Of a stretch of 64,000 nucleotides of DNA, positions 18,914 through 29,854 are shown one piece after another. The DNA comes from Acheta domesticus (taxonomy: Eukaryota > Arthropoda > Insecta > Orthoptera > Gryllidae). The notes under the pieces are model-generated. The model searched no databases. It was not told the origin of the DNA and saw only the letters and a program-made list of their open reading frames with translations. The stretch lies in contig JAHLJT010000631.1 of assembly GCA_031308135.1 (NCBI GenBank), positions 155,389,276 through 155,453,275 of the forward strand, in the 5' to 3' direction. The stretch's first letter is position 1; every line of letters starts with the position of its first letter. The position numbers were made by a program, and so were the translations under genes.

Positions 18914-19993
18914 TTAGCGTGTTTCCATTTTCGCGAATAACTGGGAATCCTCTTTATTTCCTTTCCTTCTACGAACATATTTATAAAAACCTGTCCAGTT
19001 ATTTCCCTTCCCATCTAGAATATTCTTTAAATATGCCTCCTGAGCAATTTTCTCTTCGCGCTCCAATTCTTTTGAATGATTTCGAAAAATATTCATATGC
19101 TCGCTACTGCGCTTTCTGTTCTTAAATGCCTTTCTTGTTATCCTCTTCATTCTCCTAATTTTTGCATTGTAGTATTCTGGATCCGGATATTTTTTTAGAA
19201 TTTTGCACGGAACAAACTTTTGCAAAGCTTCGTATATAATATCTTTGAATACGCCCCATATTTCTTCCATACCGCCCTCTGTTCTTAGAAAGCGGTCATA
19301 TTGTTCCCTAAAGAAACCTTGAAGCCCGCTTACATTTGCTTTCTTGTATTGCCGTACTTTCGTTCCTATTGTAATGCATTTCCTTGAAATATTTCCGTCT
19401 AAGTCAAGAAGAACCGCTTTGTGGTCACTAATGCCCTCAACAACTTCACAAGATATGAAAAGTTCTTTCGGCCTAATTAGGTAGACATCCAAAATCGCAT
19501 TCTGTCGCGTCCCGGTCTGAACTACCTGGATAAAACCCCGGTCCCAAACCAGTCCGTTAACTAGACTTTGGACTTTCCCTTCGCTAACGGCTCCCCCCAG
19601 TTTACGCTCGGAATATTTAAGTCGCCTCCAATGACAATAGGATGGCCATTTTCGTTTCCCGTTCTCTGAATGATGTTATCTAAAATGTCATATCCATCAC
19701 TCGGAGGCCTATAGCATGCAATAATTTCTAAAACAGTTCCTGACGTAATAATTTCTATTCCCATCATTTCAAACTCTCTACTGACCCACTCTAATCTAAT
19801 ATTTATGTCCTCTTTGATGCAAATAAAGACTCCGCCCCCTCTACTATTTCTATCCCTCCTAAGGATCTTGTAATGGGAATGAAAAATTTCAGAAGATCCG
19901 ATTTCCTCAGTTAGCCACGACTCAGTCCCTATCACTATGTCGGGATCGCAGGCATCAACTAGATTCCAAAACTCTAAAACGTGATGATGTGAT
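18914..19993 (-). pseudogene. LINE apurinic-type endonuclease and linker, 5'-truncated
   Basis: The same LINE, upstream part. The endonuclease begins truncated near 19993 and shows DPDIVIGTESWL, RRDRNSRGGGVFI, ACYRPPSDG and VIGGDLNIPSVNWG. After a frame break near 19500-19560 it has EGISDHKAVLLDLDG, which completes the catalytic core. A basic linker with YKYVRRRKG precedes the RT. The missing first part and 5' UTR indicate a typical incomplete reverse-transcription insertion. Confidence 0.85.
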
Positions 19994-20215
19994 TCAAACG
20001 TAATTAAGTTTTAAATACCTTTGCAATATTTTTTAATATTGCCGAAAATAAATGAATTGAAATAGCCTACTTGTTGAAACAAACAATTCAATTATTTTTT
20101 GTTTTTCCGGTCAATCATTTTAATTTTAATATTACTCTATTGATCATCCTAACTGAACCACAAAATATCAACATTAATTAATTCGATACAGCAAAGACAG
20201 TTCAATAAAATCAAA

Positions 20216-20600
20216 ACTAGTGGTGCTACAGAATGGCACAGGCTTTCCTGTATTAGTTTCCTGATTCCTTGGGTCTGCGCTAGCTATTCGGAATTGCCAC
20301 ATACACTTGCCAGCTGGCACCTATCACCGCACAAACTACATTTTTTTGACATTTTCTTAATTTTTCGGTTTCTTAATTGTAGAACGGAAATATTCAATTT
20401 AGAATATTAAAGAACAAAAACCTAGTCTTAAATGGCAATTTTTTCTTAAAAATTTTAAGTCGTTTTAAAGAAAATGACGTTTTAGCGATATTAAAAATGC
20501 GAAATTTGAAGCTCTTTTTCACAGAATATTTTTGAGTTTTCAAAATACTGTGCATATTAACATTATTTCCTTTTAAGTGCAGAAACATTCATCCAAATAA
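20216..20600 (+). repeat. Single end of an ACTAGTGGTG-type TIR element
   Basis: It starts ACTAGTGGTGCTACAGAATG and runs alongside 29855-30260 for about 380 bases (shared GGCACAG, TTGGGTCTG, TTTTTTGACATTTTCTTAA and TTAGAATATTAAAGAAC landmarks). No matching opposite end was found nearby, so this is a partial copy or an element whose other end has decayed. Confidence 0.6.
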
Positions 20601-21527
20601 CATTTACTAGACATTAGGGTTTAAAATTAAGATTTATAGAGAATATACGCGAAATATTTTCGCAGCACTATTTTATTCCTCGTGACAGACAGCATTACTC
20701 TGAACTACGTAACCACTGAAAGGTTAAATTGTTTCATGCAGTCTGCTTCAAACAGCCGAGAAACGAATTATCTAGTATAAATTTAATTTATTTTCACATT
20801 TTGTATTGCATTAATGAAAACATTTAATTCTAAAATAATAGTGTTTTTAATAATTTGTTTAGCTTTGGATGTCCCATTAATGGTGTAGAGATGCTGTTAT
20901 GAAATATGATAATATTCCCATAACCCAGAGACGATAATAACCTAGGTAATAACCCAGAGACGCAACCCAAGTTTCTATGAAGGGGCTTAATGTGCAGTAT
21001 CCAGCCAACTTGAAATTTACTTGACTTTTTTGTAAAGAATTTTTATTGATTCTTTATTCTAAACATATCTATTTTTTGATTTTTAGTAATTTATCACTTT
21101 TTAATGAAGATTTTAAATTACTTTAATTACTGCGTGTAGTTATATTGGTGTCTTCGGGCAGGAAACTGAAGCCCCTTGAGCCTCTGTCTTGGGTGCGCCA
21201 CTGTATATACGAAACTCTTATCTCAATTTTTTGACCAAGAATATTATGAATTGACGAATCAAATAAATTTGGAATCTGCATATTTTAAATTTCACTTCAA
21301 ATCCACTTTAATGACGTTTTTGATTCGAGAAAGTGTGTACTACATATGTACCGTTTTAAAATTAAAAGGTAATTAATTTTAAAAATTCCGAGTATTTAGT
21401 TAATGACCATCCTTCACTCTCATGCTTCTTAGACACTTAATAGTCTTCAAAACTCGGTTACTTCCACTATCGTATAATTTAATAAAATGTTATATTGATT
21501 TTAACGTATGGATTATTTCATTTCCAG
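20601..21527. other. Intergenic or 5' intron DNA before exon 1
   Basis: AT-rich with a short duplicated CCCAGAGACG segment near 20922-20960. A possible upstream exon or promoter of the gene beginning at 21528 must lie here or farther upstream, but none could be singled out. Confidence 0.35.
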
Positions 21528-21845
21528 ACATGTCCCAGCGAGCTGAATATGAAAGAGAACGTATGATTAGAATTCAGTCAGAACAAGTGAACACTAGACT
21601 TACAAAGTTAGTACAACTTAGAAATGCTCTCGTCGCTCAAGCTACAGACTTTAATATTCAAATTCCCGAGGCTGAGCAAGCTAAAGGAAAAGGAAAAGAG
21701 AAAGGAGGGAAAGGTAAGAAGGGCAAAGATAATAAAGAAGAGGATGCAAAGGAAAGGGTGAGACAAAAACGCGAAGAACTTATTCAAACTCTTATGGGTG
21801 AATTGAATCTTCTTGACATGACCCAATTTACACTACCAAAATCAG
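21528..21845 (+). CDS. Host gene, exon 1 (first visible coding exon)
   Basis: The exon follows a good acceptor (TTTCATTTCCAG) and has ATG at 21530, two bases in, so translation probably starts here. It ends at TCAG|GTCAGT, phase 1. The 105 residues begin MSQRAEYERERMIRIQ, helical and charged, followed by a Lys/Gly/Glu segment (AKGKGKEKGGKGKKGKDN) and then EELIQTLMGELNLLDMTQF. It looks like a cytoskeletal or axonemal-type protein by composition, but I do not recognise the family. Codon choice and the absence of transposon motifs separate it from its neighbours. It joins the next exon in phase across an 89-bp intron. Confidence 0.7.
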
Positions 21846-21934
21846 GTCAGTTCTTATCCAGCTTATGGTAGTTTATGGAAATACATTGGAATTTCAATAA
21901 TGAAGAGTACTTAAAGGTAATTCCGTGCTGATAG

Positions 21935-22113
21935 GATCTAAGGATGGTGAGTCAGATTCCAAAAAATCTGGGGGATCTAAAGCATCAAAAGGCTCACGGA
22001 AATCGGGGTCGGCGAAAAAAGCCGGTCCTGAAAAAGAGTTCTTTCGCACACTGGAAAAACTAAAAATATTCCTTTGAACAAAACATGTTCAGTTCTATTT
22101 TCTGAGGAAGAAG
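21935..22113 (+). CDS. Host gene, exon 2, with apparent 1-base deletion
   Basis: The acceptor is GTGCTGATAG|GA and supplies the two bases needed to complete the codon from exon 1. The translation is Ser/Lys/Gly-rich (SKKSGGSKASKGSRKSG), then AGPEKEFFRTLEK. The frame then meets TGA at 22075-22077. One frame over, the sequence continues KNIPLNKTCSVLFSEEE to a strong donor, AAG|GTAAAT, in phase 1, as the next exon requires. The simplest account is loss of one A in the run at 22055-22059, either a real mutation or a sequencing error in a homopolymer. Alternatively exon 2 is terminal and the protein ends here. Confidence 0.62.
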
Positions 22114-22149
22114 GTAAATATTGTCTAATTATATACATTGTTCTCGATT

Positions 22150-23062
22150 TGATGTGTGTTTCTCGGATAATTCTAAATCAATCAGAGTTTTTTCGCAATT
22201 TTAATTTTTGTCGCAAAATAAATTATGCAAAAACTATTAGCTTTTTCAAAAAAATTGTACATGACCTTTTTTAAAGAGCTACTTTTGTACAAAACACATT
22301 ATGAGGCAAACATTTCTATCTTCAGTTTTGTACTTTTGAAGTTTGTTTGCAATTAAAAGAAACGAGCAATGCCCAAAAATGGGATTAGTGCCATATTTTT
22401 TTACTGTCAATGGACGGTTACATAAGCAAAGAAAATGTAAAGACAAAATTTGGAGGGGTTATTGAGAAAAAATTGCGGAAATTTTAAGCGCAAATTAAAC
22501 AATTTTTTCTTTAAAAAATTAGTTCACGACCGTTTTTAAAGAGCTAATTTTCTACAACAGACTTTGTCGGAGATAAAATCTTGATCTTGAATTTTGTAGT
22601 TTTGAAATTTATTTTTTGCAATTTTCGAAAACCCGAGCTATAACTGAAAATGGGACTAGCACTGTATTTTTCTACCGTCATTTATTACGTAAGTGGAGAA
22701 AACTTATGGAAAAAATTTACATAATTTTCTGAGAAAAATTAAGTTTTTTAAAAAATTGCCATTATTTCCCGCAAAACTATTCGTATATTATTTATATTTT
22801 CGAAAAGTTAAATTAAAAATTATTTCAAGCCTTGTCTTTAAGGAACCGTTCCCTTAAATCTTCTTTTCACGATCCAATAACAAAACTTACTCGAAAAGTT
22901 AACAACTTTCTTTGAAAATTTTGAAAATGTCCGAGGAGCCCGTAAGTACACCCCTAAAATTAAAATTTCGATTTGAAATTCCAGGGACAGCACCATCAGC
23001 CAGAAGGCTGGGGAATATCAGTTTTGGAGAACATCGGTTGAACGGTTTATGTGCTAGCGTTG
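22150..23062. repeat. Dispersed AT-rich repeat, copy left of the satellite
   Basis: Two partly repeated segments (about 22180-22500 and 22500-22760) with shared TGACC..TTTTTAAAGAGCTA and GCAATTTTCGAAAA landmarks lead into the core part at 22915-23062. The core (TGCTAGCGTTGACCACAGACGG) is interrupted by the satellite that follows. Confidence 0.65.
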
Positions 23063-24357
23063 ACCACAGACGGAAAAATAGACGCACGGACAAACGGACA
23101 TGCGGAGGGCAGACGGACGGACAGCCGAAGGACAGACAGACGGACGGACAGAAAGACTTATAGACAGATGGACTGAACACGAACAGACAAACGGCCAGAC
23201 AGACGGACAGACAGAAGAACAGATGTACAGACTGACGTACAGACAGACGGACAGAAAGACTGAGAGACCGACAGACAAATGGACAGGCCAACACACGGAG
23301 AGACAGACGGACGGACAACAGGACGCACAGACTAACGGACACACGGATGGACAGACGGACGGACAGACTGACAGACGGACGGACAGTGACGGACGGATAG
23401 ACAGATAGACGGACTGGAAGACTTACTAACAGACACATCGAAGAGGTCAGACAAACGAACAGAAAGACGGACAGACAGTAAGACCAACAGATATACGGAA
23501 GGACAGACGTACAGACAAACGAACAGACAGACGGACAGACAAACAGACAGACGGACAGACGGTCAGATAGACGGACGAACAGACGAAAGGACAGACGGAC
23601 GGAAAGACTGACGGATGATGGACGGACAGACGGTCGGGGAGACGGACGAATAAATGGATGGAGAGACGGACGGACAGACTGGGAGACGGGCAGAAGGACG
23701 AACAGACTGACGGAAAGACGGACGGACAGACGAACGGAAAGACGGAGAAACAGACGAACGGACAGTCCGACGGGCAGACGGAGGGACGGACGGAGAGGCG
23801 GACGGAAAGGCGGAAGGACGCCCAGACAGACGAACGGACAGGTGGTTTTACAGTTGGACGAACAGACGACCCTACAGACTGACGGACAGGCGGAAGGACA
23901 GGCACACGGACGGCGGGCACGCAAACGGACGGACGTTCAGTTGGTCGCGCAGACGGACGGACGGACGGACTGACGGTCGGACAGACGGACGAACAGATGA
24001 ACGGTCAGACGGACTGACGGACGGACAGACGGCAGGACAGACAAACGGACGGACGGATGGGCAGACGGACGGATAGACGGACGGACAGACGGAGGGACAG
24101 GAGGACGAAAGGGGAAACGGACGGACAGACGGACGGACGGACAGAAAGGCGGTCACACAGACTGTCGCACGGACAAACGGTTATACAGACGGACGGACGA
24201 GCGCACAGACGGACGGACGTTCAGACGGATGCGCAAACAGACGGACGGACAGACCGACAAACGGACGGACAGACGGACGGACAAATAGGCAAAAAGACGG
24301 ACAGACAAGTGGACGGAGAGACGGACAGATGTTCGGACAGACGGACGGATGGACAAA
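23063..24357 (+). repeat. GACGGACA-type satellite array, about 1.3 kb
   Basis: Nearly continuous 4- and 8-base repetition of GACG/GACA units (GACGGACAGACGGACA) with many single substitutions. Open frames on both strands through it are an artefact of the repeat, rich in SVRPSV or DGQTDGQT. The array sits exactly at the position of a two-unit GACGGACA core in other copies of the dispersed repeat, with repeat flanks on both sides. Confidence 0.92.
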
Positions 24358-25345
24358 CATTTTGCCATCAAACGTTTCTTCGGTATTAATGGCGCAAACA
24401 TCATAGAATGTGGCGTTTTAGAGTGTTTTTCATTTTGTTTTTGGATTTATCCACTTGCTCGTTACCAGGGGTCGTCAATAGCAGTTCTAGTGTCGAAAAT
24501 TCGCGGCTTTCCAGTACACAGTTGCAATACTTTCTGTTCTTACGTTAGTAAGTGCAAAAACGTAAAATGTGTTGATATAAATGTATTGAAAATGTTCTAA
24601 AATGTATTAAAAAATTACCTAGAACAACATTTTTGTCCGATTTTTGAAATTGTGGGCCCTCGATACCGAATAGTTATTTTACTTTGCACTTTCTAACGTA
24701 AGAAGAGAAATAGTGTTCGTGTGCCAGAAGACTGCGAATTTTCGACACAAAACTCTAATTGCCGCGCCCTGGTAATGATAATGTGGATTAATCCAGTTGC
24801 TAAATGTATAATATTTTTCTCACACTTGGTATAGCGTAAATCCATGATTTGTGCGTCCTTTATAGCGAAAAATCTCTTGACGGCAAAACGTGTATCTGTC
24901 CATCTGTGCACAACGCTAGCGCATAAACCGTTCAGCCGATCTTCTCGAAATTGATGTTCTTCAATCGTTCTGTCTTATGTCGCGACGTCTGGAGTTTGAA
25001 ACCGATATTTTAATTTTGGGGAATTTACATGAAGCCTCTCGGACATTTTCAAAAATTTCAAAAAATTGACTCCAAATTTTTGGAGTAAATTTTGTTGTGG
25101 GATAGCACGAAGGACGTTCAAGAGAATGGTGGAGGTCTCAGTTTCGTTGAAATCCCTGAATATTGTCCTACAATATTATAATGTTGAAGATCGAGATTTT
25201 TTCCTAAATGAAATCTGTTCCTTCAAGAAAAATCTTGAAATGAATTCAAGTTCACCTTTTCGAAAATATGAGTAGTTTTTGTGTAATTTTGCCTGAAATA
25301 TAGTCAATTTTTATATCGAAACTACGAAATTGAAGATAATGATTT
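24358..25345. repeat. Dispersed repeat flanks, two copies in opposite orientation
   Basis: 24358-24560 continues the repeat interrupted by the satellite (ATTTTGCCATCAAACG, then TTATCCACTTGCTCGTTACC). 24690-25060 is a second copy in the opposite orientation with GGCAAAACGTG, a short GTCCATCTGTGCACAACGC core and TACATGAAGCC. Confidence 0.62.
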
Positions 25346-25468
25346 CGCTTCAAAAGTCTATTATACAACAGTAGGTAAGAAGTGCCGATCCTAGGACGGA
25401 AGTGGGGTTAAATGCAACCCGCACTACACAGGCCCACCCCTGTAAACAACCGGCGCCACGAGATAAAC

Positions 25469-25595
25469 CCCTGTGACGTCACAAGGTCGCTGTGACGTCA
25501 CAAGGCCGCCGAGATAAACCCCCTGTGACGACACAAGGCCGCCGAGATAGCCCCCTGTGACGTCACAAGGCCGCCAGTCCGCCGCCGCGCGCGCG
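25469..25595 (+). repeat. GC-rich minisatellite with CRE-like palindromes
   Basis: About four units of roughly 32 bases (CCTGTGACGTCACAAGGCCG, then CCGAGATAAACCC). Three units carry TGACGTCA, the perfect CREB/ATF palindrome; the remaining unit has TGACGACA. The tract ends in GCCGCCGCGCGCGCGCCC. Confidence 0.72.
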
Positions 25596-25737
25596 CCCTG
25601 GTGGCGAATTATCTCTTAAAACTAGTGATGCTTCCAACGCACATACTTTCTCACTCTGCTTCTATACGGTCCTTATTGCTATTCCACTACTTCATAAACC
25701 AGCAAAAGTGTATTATACCAGCAAACGTTTTCCGTAC

Positions 25738-25815
25738 CGAGACCCGATATCCGATACTCAAAGTCAACGAAATGGCACTTACACCACTACGCCACACCAA
25801 CACCGCCTGTGGCGA
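25738..25815 (-). repeat. tRNA-like (SINE or tRNA pseudogene) segment
   Basis: On the minus strand an A-box-like TGGCGTAGTGGTGTAAGTGCC is followed about 25 bases later by a degenerate B-box region. The lack of a good B box means that it is probably not transcribed. Confidence 0.35.
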
Positions 25816-26473
25816 ACAGAGCTGTGAAAGAATAGAACCGACCTATAAAATGGTAAATGCATGATTAAGAAACAATTGATACGATGGTACATGCGCTTTA
25901 CAAATCCAAGAACAGAAGTAAAAAATTGTTAAAAGTTAAAAATTTGAACAAATATATACAAACATTTCCAGTACATTTATCGCAATTACTTATATTTTAG
26001 TCAAAACGTGATTGTGTCGGTTCTATCATTTGAAGCCGGTAATTGTCAACATGCGAAAAACATCTCTTTCAAACATGACCAAGAAAAGCAGCGGTGAACC
26101 GCTCTACGAAGTATTCGTAAGGCGAGAAAGTAATAATAATTTCGGAACGGTTAGGGATTGTAAGTTCATCGCATGCCTTCTGGTTATATCGTATTACAAT
26201 TTAACGTTAAAATGCTCATAAATTTACTTAAATTGGTTCATACACATATATACTAGACAACGGTTGATTTGACATGTCATACGCTTCAGAAATCGAATAA
26301 CAGGGTTGAAAAATTGTTTAAAAGACGCAGTTAGGGAAAACACAGACAAGTCCTGTCTATTTATCTGCATTGATTCTATTCGTGAGTAGAAGTACTTCAA
26401 ATGATTTTCAATAAAGTATCTACACTCTTCAATGTTTTTTTCTGTAACATCACATTCATCAAATTAAAATCCC

Positions 26474-26556
26474 CCCCGGGGGATCGAACTCGGCACCTTC
26501 CTCATTGAAGATCTCAACCCGAAGGTGCATTAACCAGCCGCGCCACGGGACCCACA
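26474..26556 (-). repeat. tRNA-like (SINE or tRNA pseudogene) segment
   Basis: On the minus strand GGGTCCCGTGGCGCGGCTGG, with the A box inside, is followed by a B box matching GAGTTCGATCC. The spacing of about 50 bases between boxes fits a type II tRNA or a tRNA-derived SINE head. A standard acceptor stem does not close, so a functional tRNA gene is unlikely. Confidence 0.45.
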
Positions 26557-26774
26557 TGCGGACCTACTATTTATATTTTAGTCAAAACGTAATTGTATCA
26601 GTTCTATCATTAGGAAGCCGGTAATTGTCAACATGCGATAAACATGTCTTTCAAACATGACCAAGAAAGGCAGCGGTGAACGGCTTACTCCAAATAATTT
26701 ATCCGCTGATGGGCATTTGAAAAATAACTACTGCGAGAAAGTATGTGCCATTCTATAGCACCACTAGTTTATTT

Positions 26775-27640
26775 ATATATTTACCGTCCCTTATTACACA
26801 CGTGCAGAAAATTTAAAGAAAAAATTTGGAGCGGTTTTTGAGAAAGTTTTTTTGTAAATTTGAATCGCAATTTACGCCAAAACTACTCGTTTTTCCAAAA
26901 AATGGTAAATGATCTTATTTGAAGTGCTAATTTTGTACAACTGACTTTGTCTGAGGCGAAAATCTCTATCTTCAATTTTGCAGTTTTTAAACAGTTTTTT
27001 GCAATTTTCGAAAAATTGGGCCTATCAACGAAAATGATACCTACGTCATTCCCTTCAACGTTCTTCGCACTAATCAACAACAAAATATAATCGAAAAATT
27101 TGGAGGCATTTTCTTTTAACTTAGAAAATCTCAAAATGGGCTTCATGTAAAGTACCCTCAAATACTAAACTATCGGTTGCAAATTCAAGAGGCCTTGAGA
27201 CGAGTAAAAACAATTGGGGAATATCAATTTTGAAGAAAATCGGCCGAACGGTTTAGGCGCTAGTGTTGACCACAGACGGACAGACGGACGTTTTGCCGTC
27301 AATCGATTTTGTAGTATGAAGAAGCAACAAATCATGGATTTTGACTACACCTCGAGATAGAGGATTTTTTTCCTAAATTTAGCAACAGGTTTTATCCACT
27401 TTTTTGTCACCAGACCCCTGCTATAAGAGTTTTTCTGGCGAAAATTCCCTGTTTTCCGCCGCACGATTACATAATTTTCTCTTCTTACGAAGTATTCGTA
27501 AGGCGATGAAGTAAAAAACAGTGTACGATTTTTTGCAAAAACGACTAGTTTTAGCCTAATTGAAATTAGTGAAGTATATACAGGAGTATGTATTGATGCA
27601 TTTCTTTCGAGCAATCCGCAAAGCTTAATTAAAATTTGCG
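26775..27640. repeat. Dispersed AT-rich repeat, least expanded copy
   Basis: This holds the landmark order of the family with a short core, TTGACCACAGACGGACAGAC followed by GGACGTTTTGCCGTC (27268-27302). Past the core it has TTATCCACTTTTTTGTCACC and GGCGAAAATTCCCTG. It serves as the reference for the satellite expansion at 23.06-24.36 kb. Confidence 0.65.
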
Positions 27641-27989
27641 CAATAATGCTGTAAGCAATATTTGAAAAACTTTGTTATTGAACGCCAAGGCTGTGGCGGT
27701 GATAAGATATAACTGTTTTATTTAGTCGAGCTTGTGTCTCCGAAGTCACCTTTTAGAAATGATTCGAAACTTATTTGATAATCCATATTTTTTATCCATG
27801 TTTGGAGGTATAGACCATACATTCATCGTCATAAAAAACTACACCCAGAAGGACAAGGCGGATTGCAATCATTAGTGGTAGGCAGGTAGAGGGTACCAGT
27901 ATACAAAATGATTACACTTTCACATTTGTAGGACCAACATTTATTGCGCTACACGGCCACAGACGATAAATGTTAGTATGGCGTGGGAC

Positions 27990-28782
27990 CATTTTAGAGA
28001 ACATACGCGTTCAGACATTGCGGCATGGAGTTGTACAGGTCTCGAGTGATGTCCTGTGCTAGTCCATCCCTTGCAACTTGCACCTGAGCGCGCAGTTCTT
28101 GCAGATTGGTGTGTAGGGTTGGGATCCTGATCACACGCCCCAAACGTTCTCGATCGGGGACAGGTCTTGCAATCACCAGGCTGCAATCATCTCACCAGGC
28201 TGGCGGGGCGTGTGATGGGATACCACAAAACACTCGTCGTGTCGCTCTAGATACGGACCTGATGGTCGTCACCATCAAGGCTGAAGCGGGACTCGTCGCT
28301 GAAGATGACCCGCTGCCAGTCTGCATGGCCCCAGGTCCATCATTCCCGGCACTAGGCGAGTCTGTAGCGACGATGCTGGGGTGTGAGTGGCGGGCGTCGT
28401 AACGGTCAGCGTGCGGCGAGCCTTGCATTGTGCAGCCAATAGTACTGGCAGTTACAGGATGTAACAGTGCAGGCTACACAGCCCGCTGAATCGCACCAAT
28501 CGGTGCCGTTGGATCAGTTCGCGCGTGGCGGACAATCCGTCGGTCCTCCCTCCTCATGGTGCGTGGGGGACGTGCAGATCTTGCATTTCGTGTGTGCGTG
28601 CCTTTCGCAATCCATTGCCGCCAACAGCGGGCGATGGTGGTGTCTGTGCGACCGGTGTGGTATGAAATTCGGCGACAGAACCAACCAACCTCCCGCAGAC
28701 CCACGGTGCGGCTCCTCTCGAAAGCCTCTAACTGGACAACCGTCTGTCGAAAGCGCCGCTGAGGCATAGTGTACGTGCACAT
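27990..28782 (-). pseudogene. Tc1-family transposase relic with internal deletion
   Basis: The N-terminal helix-turn-helix part starts at 28782 and shows RRFRQ, then RISYHTGRTDTTIARCWRQW and TAPIGAIQRAV. The first catalytic Asp is in VIFSDESRFSLDGDD (about 28320-28270). The second catalytic Asp region is missing. The C-terminal DLSPIENVWGV follows, with the third acidic residue and an in-frame stop soon after it, then NLQELRAQVQVARDGLAQDI and LYNSMPQCLNA in another frame. Order and spacing otherwise match Tc1 elements. It is not functional. Possible inverted ends near 27880 and 28870 are too weak to define. Confidence 0.85.
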
Positions 28783-29364
28783 GACGCTCTGGCGACGCTA
28801 CCCGAAGCCACAATAGCCGGCGCGACCGTTTGAAACCCTCTTATCTAGACAGGTAGGCGCAACGTCACGCAGCTGCCACCTACCCCTCAGTGCGCGGCTG
28901 ACCCTGAAAAAAAATCATTGGCTTAGTAAATAGTGTGGAAAATACCCTCAGAGTTTGCAGCGGATCAGTAGGGTTCTTCGGGGTGCAGCTTTTTTCATGA
29001 CGATTGTACATATTTTCATTGAACGAAAGGTCACTTATCGATGCATATTTCAACATATGAATGATGTACCATGACTAACCGAGAAAAAATGTTTTTAAAA
29101 CAAACTTAGGTTGAAATCTGAATACAGATGGAAATAAGACATTGTTTTGACATCGATGCGTTTCTTGCATCTATGTAATTTCCCGCAAATATTGTAACTG
29201 TCAAATGTAGTCCTGTTTATTTCATTTGACAAAGTAAGAAATGATTGCTACTCCCGACAGTCGAAATGAATGCAGATATGCCCTTTGTTTGAATTGGTAG
29301 ATTTGGACGTTTTCAAATAACAGCTGAAGTGTTAGTAGTAAAGCTGCAGATATGCAACACATGC

Positions 29365-29449
29365 GCTTTGTTTGATTTGGTAGAATTTGTTTGATTTGGT
29401 AGAATTTGTTTGATTTGGTTTGATTTAGCGCTTTGTTTGATTTGGTAAT
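29365..29449 (+). repeat. Short tandem repeat TTTGTTTGATTTGGTAGAA
   Basis: Four to five units of 17-19 bases (GTTTGATTTGGTAGAATTT) with drift at the ends. No function is apparent. Confidence 0.75.
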
Positions 29450-29477
29450 AGCTGAAGTGACTATTAATAGCTGGATA

Positions 29478-29661
29478 ACTAATCAGATTTCAAATCGAGT
29501 TCACGCATTTTGTCTTTATTATTAATTTGACAAAAATTGACAGAATGTAAGTGGCTTCTGACTATGTGTGAAATGTTAATGGTTTCATTAGATACCCAGG
29601 AAATGTGAAAAAATTTTAAAGAAATGAAAAGTGCGCGAACTCGTTTTGAAATCTGATTAGT
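29478..29661. mobile_element. 184-bp MITE flanked by TA
   Basis: The left arm starts ACTAATCAGATTTCAAATCG and continues AGTTCACGCATTTT. The right arm is its inverted match (GAACTCGTTTTGAAATCTGA then TTAGT), giving arms of about 33 bases. The dinucleotide TA borders both ends (29476-29477 and 29662-29663), as expected for Tc1/mariner-type mobilisation. Confidence 0.65.
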
Positions 29662-29854
29662 TATTTGTTAAAAGTACAGTAAAAGAAAAATATAAATTTG
29701 TTGAAATTTAAGAAAAAGAACCACAGACATTCTTAAATTCAGGCGATGTTAATTTCATCGCTCATAAAACTTACATGTTCTCGGTTCATGACATTGGCAT
29801 CAATCTAAAAATGTAATAAGAGCATTTTTTACGATTTCCGGTGCGTTATATATA

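Larger units (their letters stand above)
25621..26768. mobile_element. TIR element, ACTAGTGGTG family, 1.15 kb
   Basis: The left end starts ACTAGTGATGCTTCC and soon reads GCACATACTTTCTC. The right end, reversed, starts ACTAGTGGTGCTATAG and reads GCACATACTTTCTC. No transposase was seen, so it is non-autonomous. It contains a 115-bp direct repeat (25991-26104 and 26572-26685) and two tRNA-like segments. Target duplication is not clear. Confidence 0.6.

Noticed and set aside
21941..21951. Donor GTGAGT at 21946 ending exon 2 after 11 bases
   Set aside because: It would create a micro-exon and discard a well-behaved Ser/Lys-rich frame that continues for 130 bases.
22899..24404. Long ORFs on both strands rich in SVRPSV or DGQTDGQT
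   Set aside because: They arise from the GACGGACA satellite, whose 8-base units leave several frames open. No codon bias or family motif.
26474..26556. Functional tRNA gene
   Set aside because: A and B boxes are present but the acceptor stem does not close and the variable region is long; a SINE head or pseudogene fits better.
20216..26768. One 6.5-kb TIR element carrying host exons 1 and 2
   Set aside because: The ends at 20216 and 26768 match, but 25621 is a better partner for 26768 because both continue with GCACATACTTTCTC.
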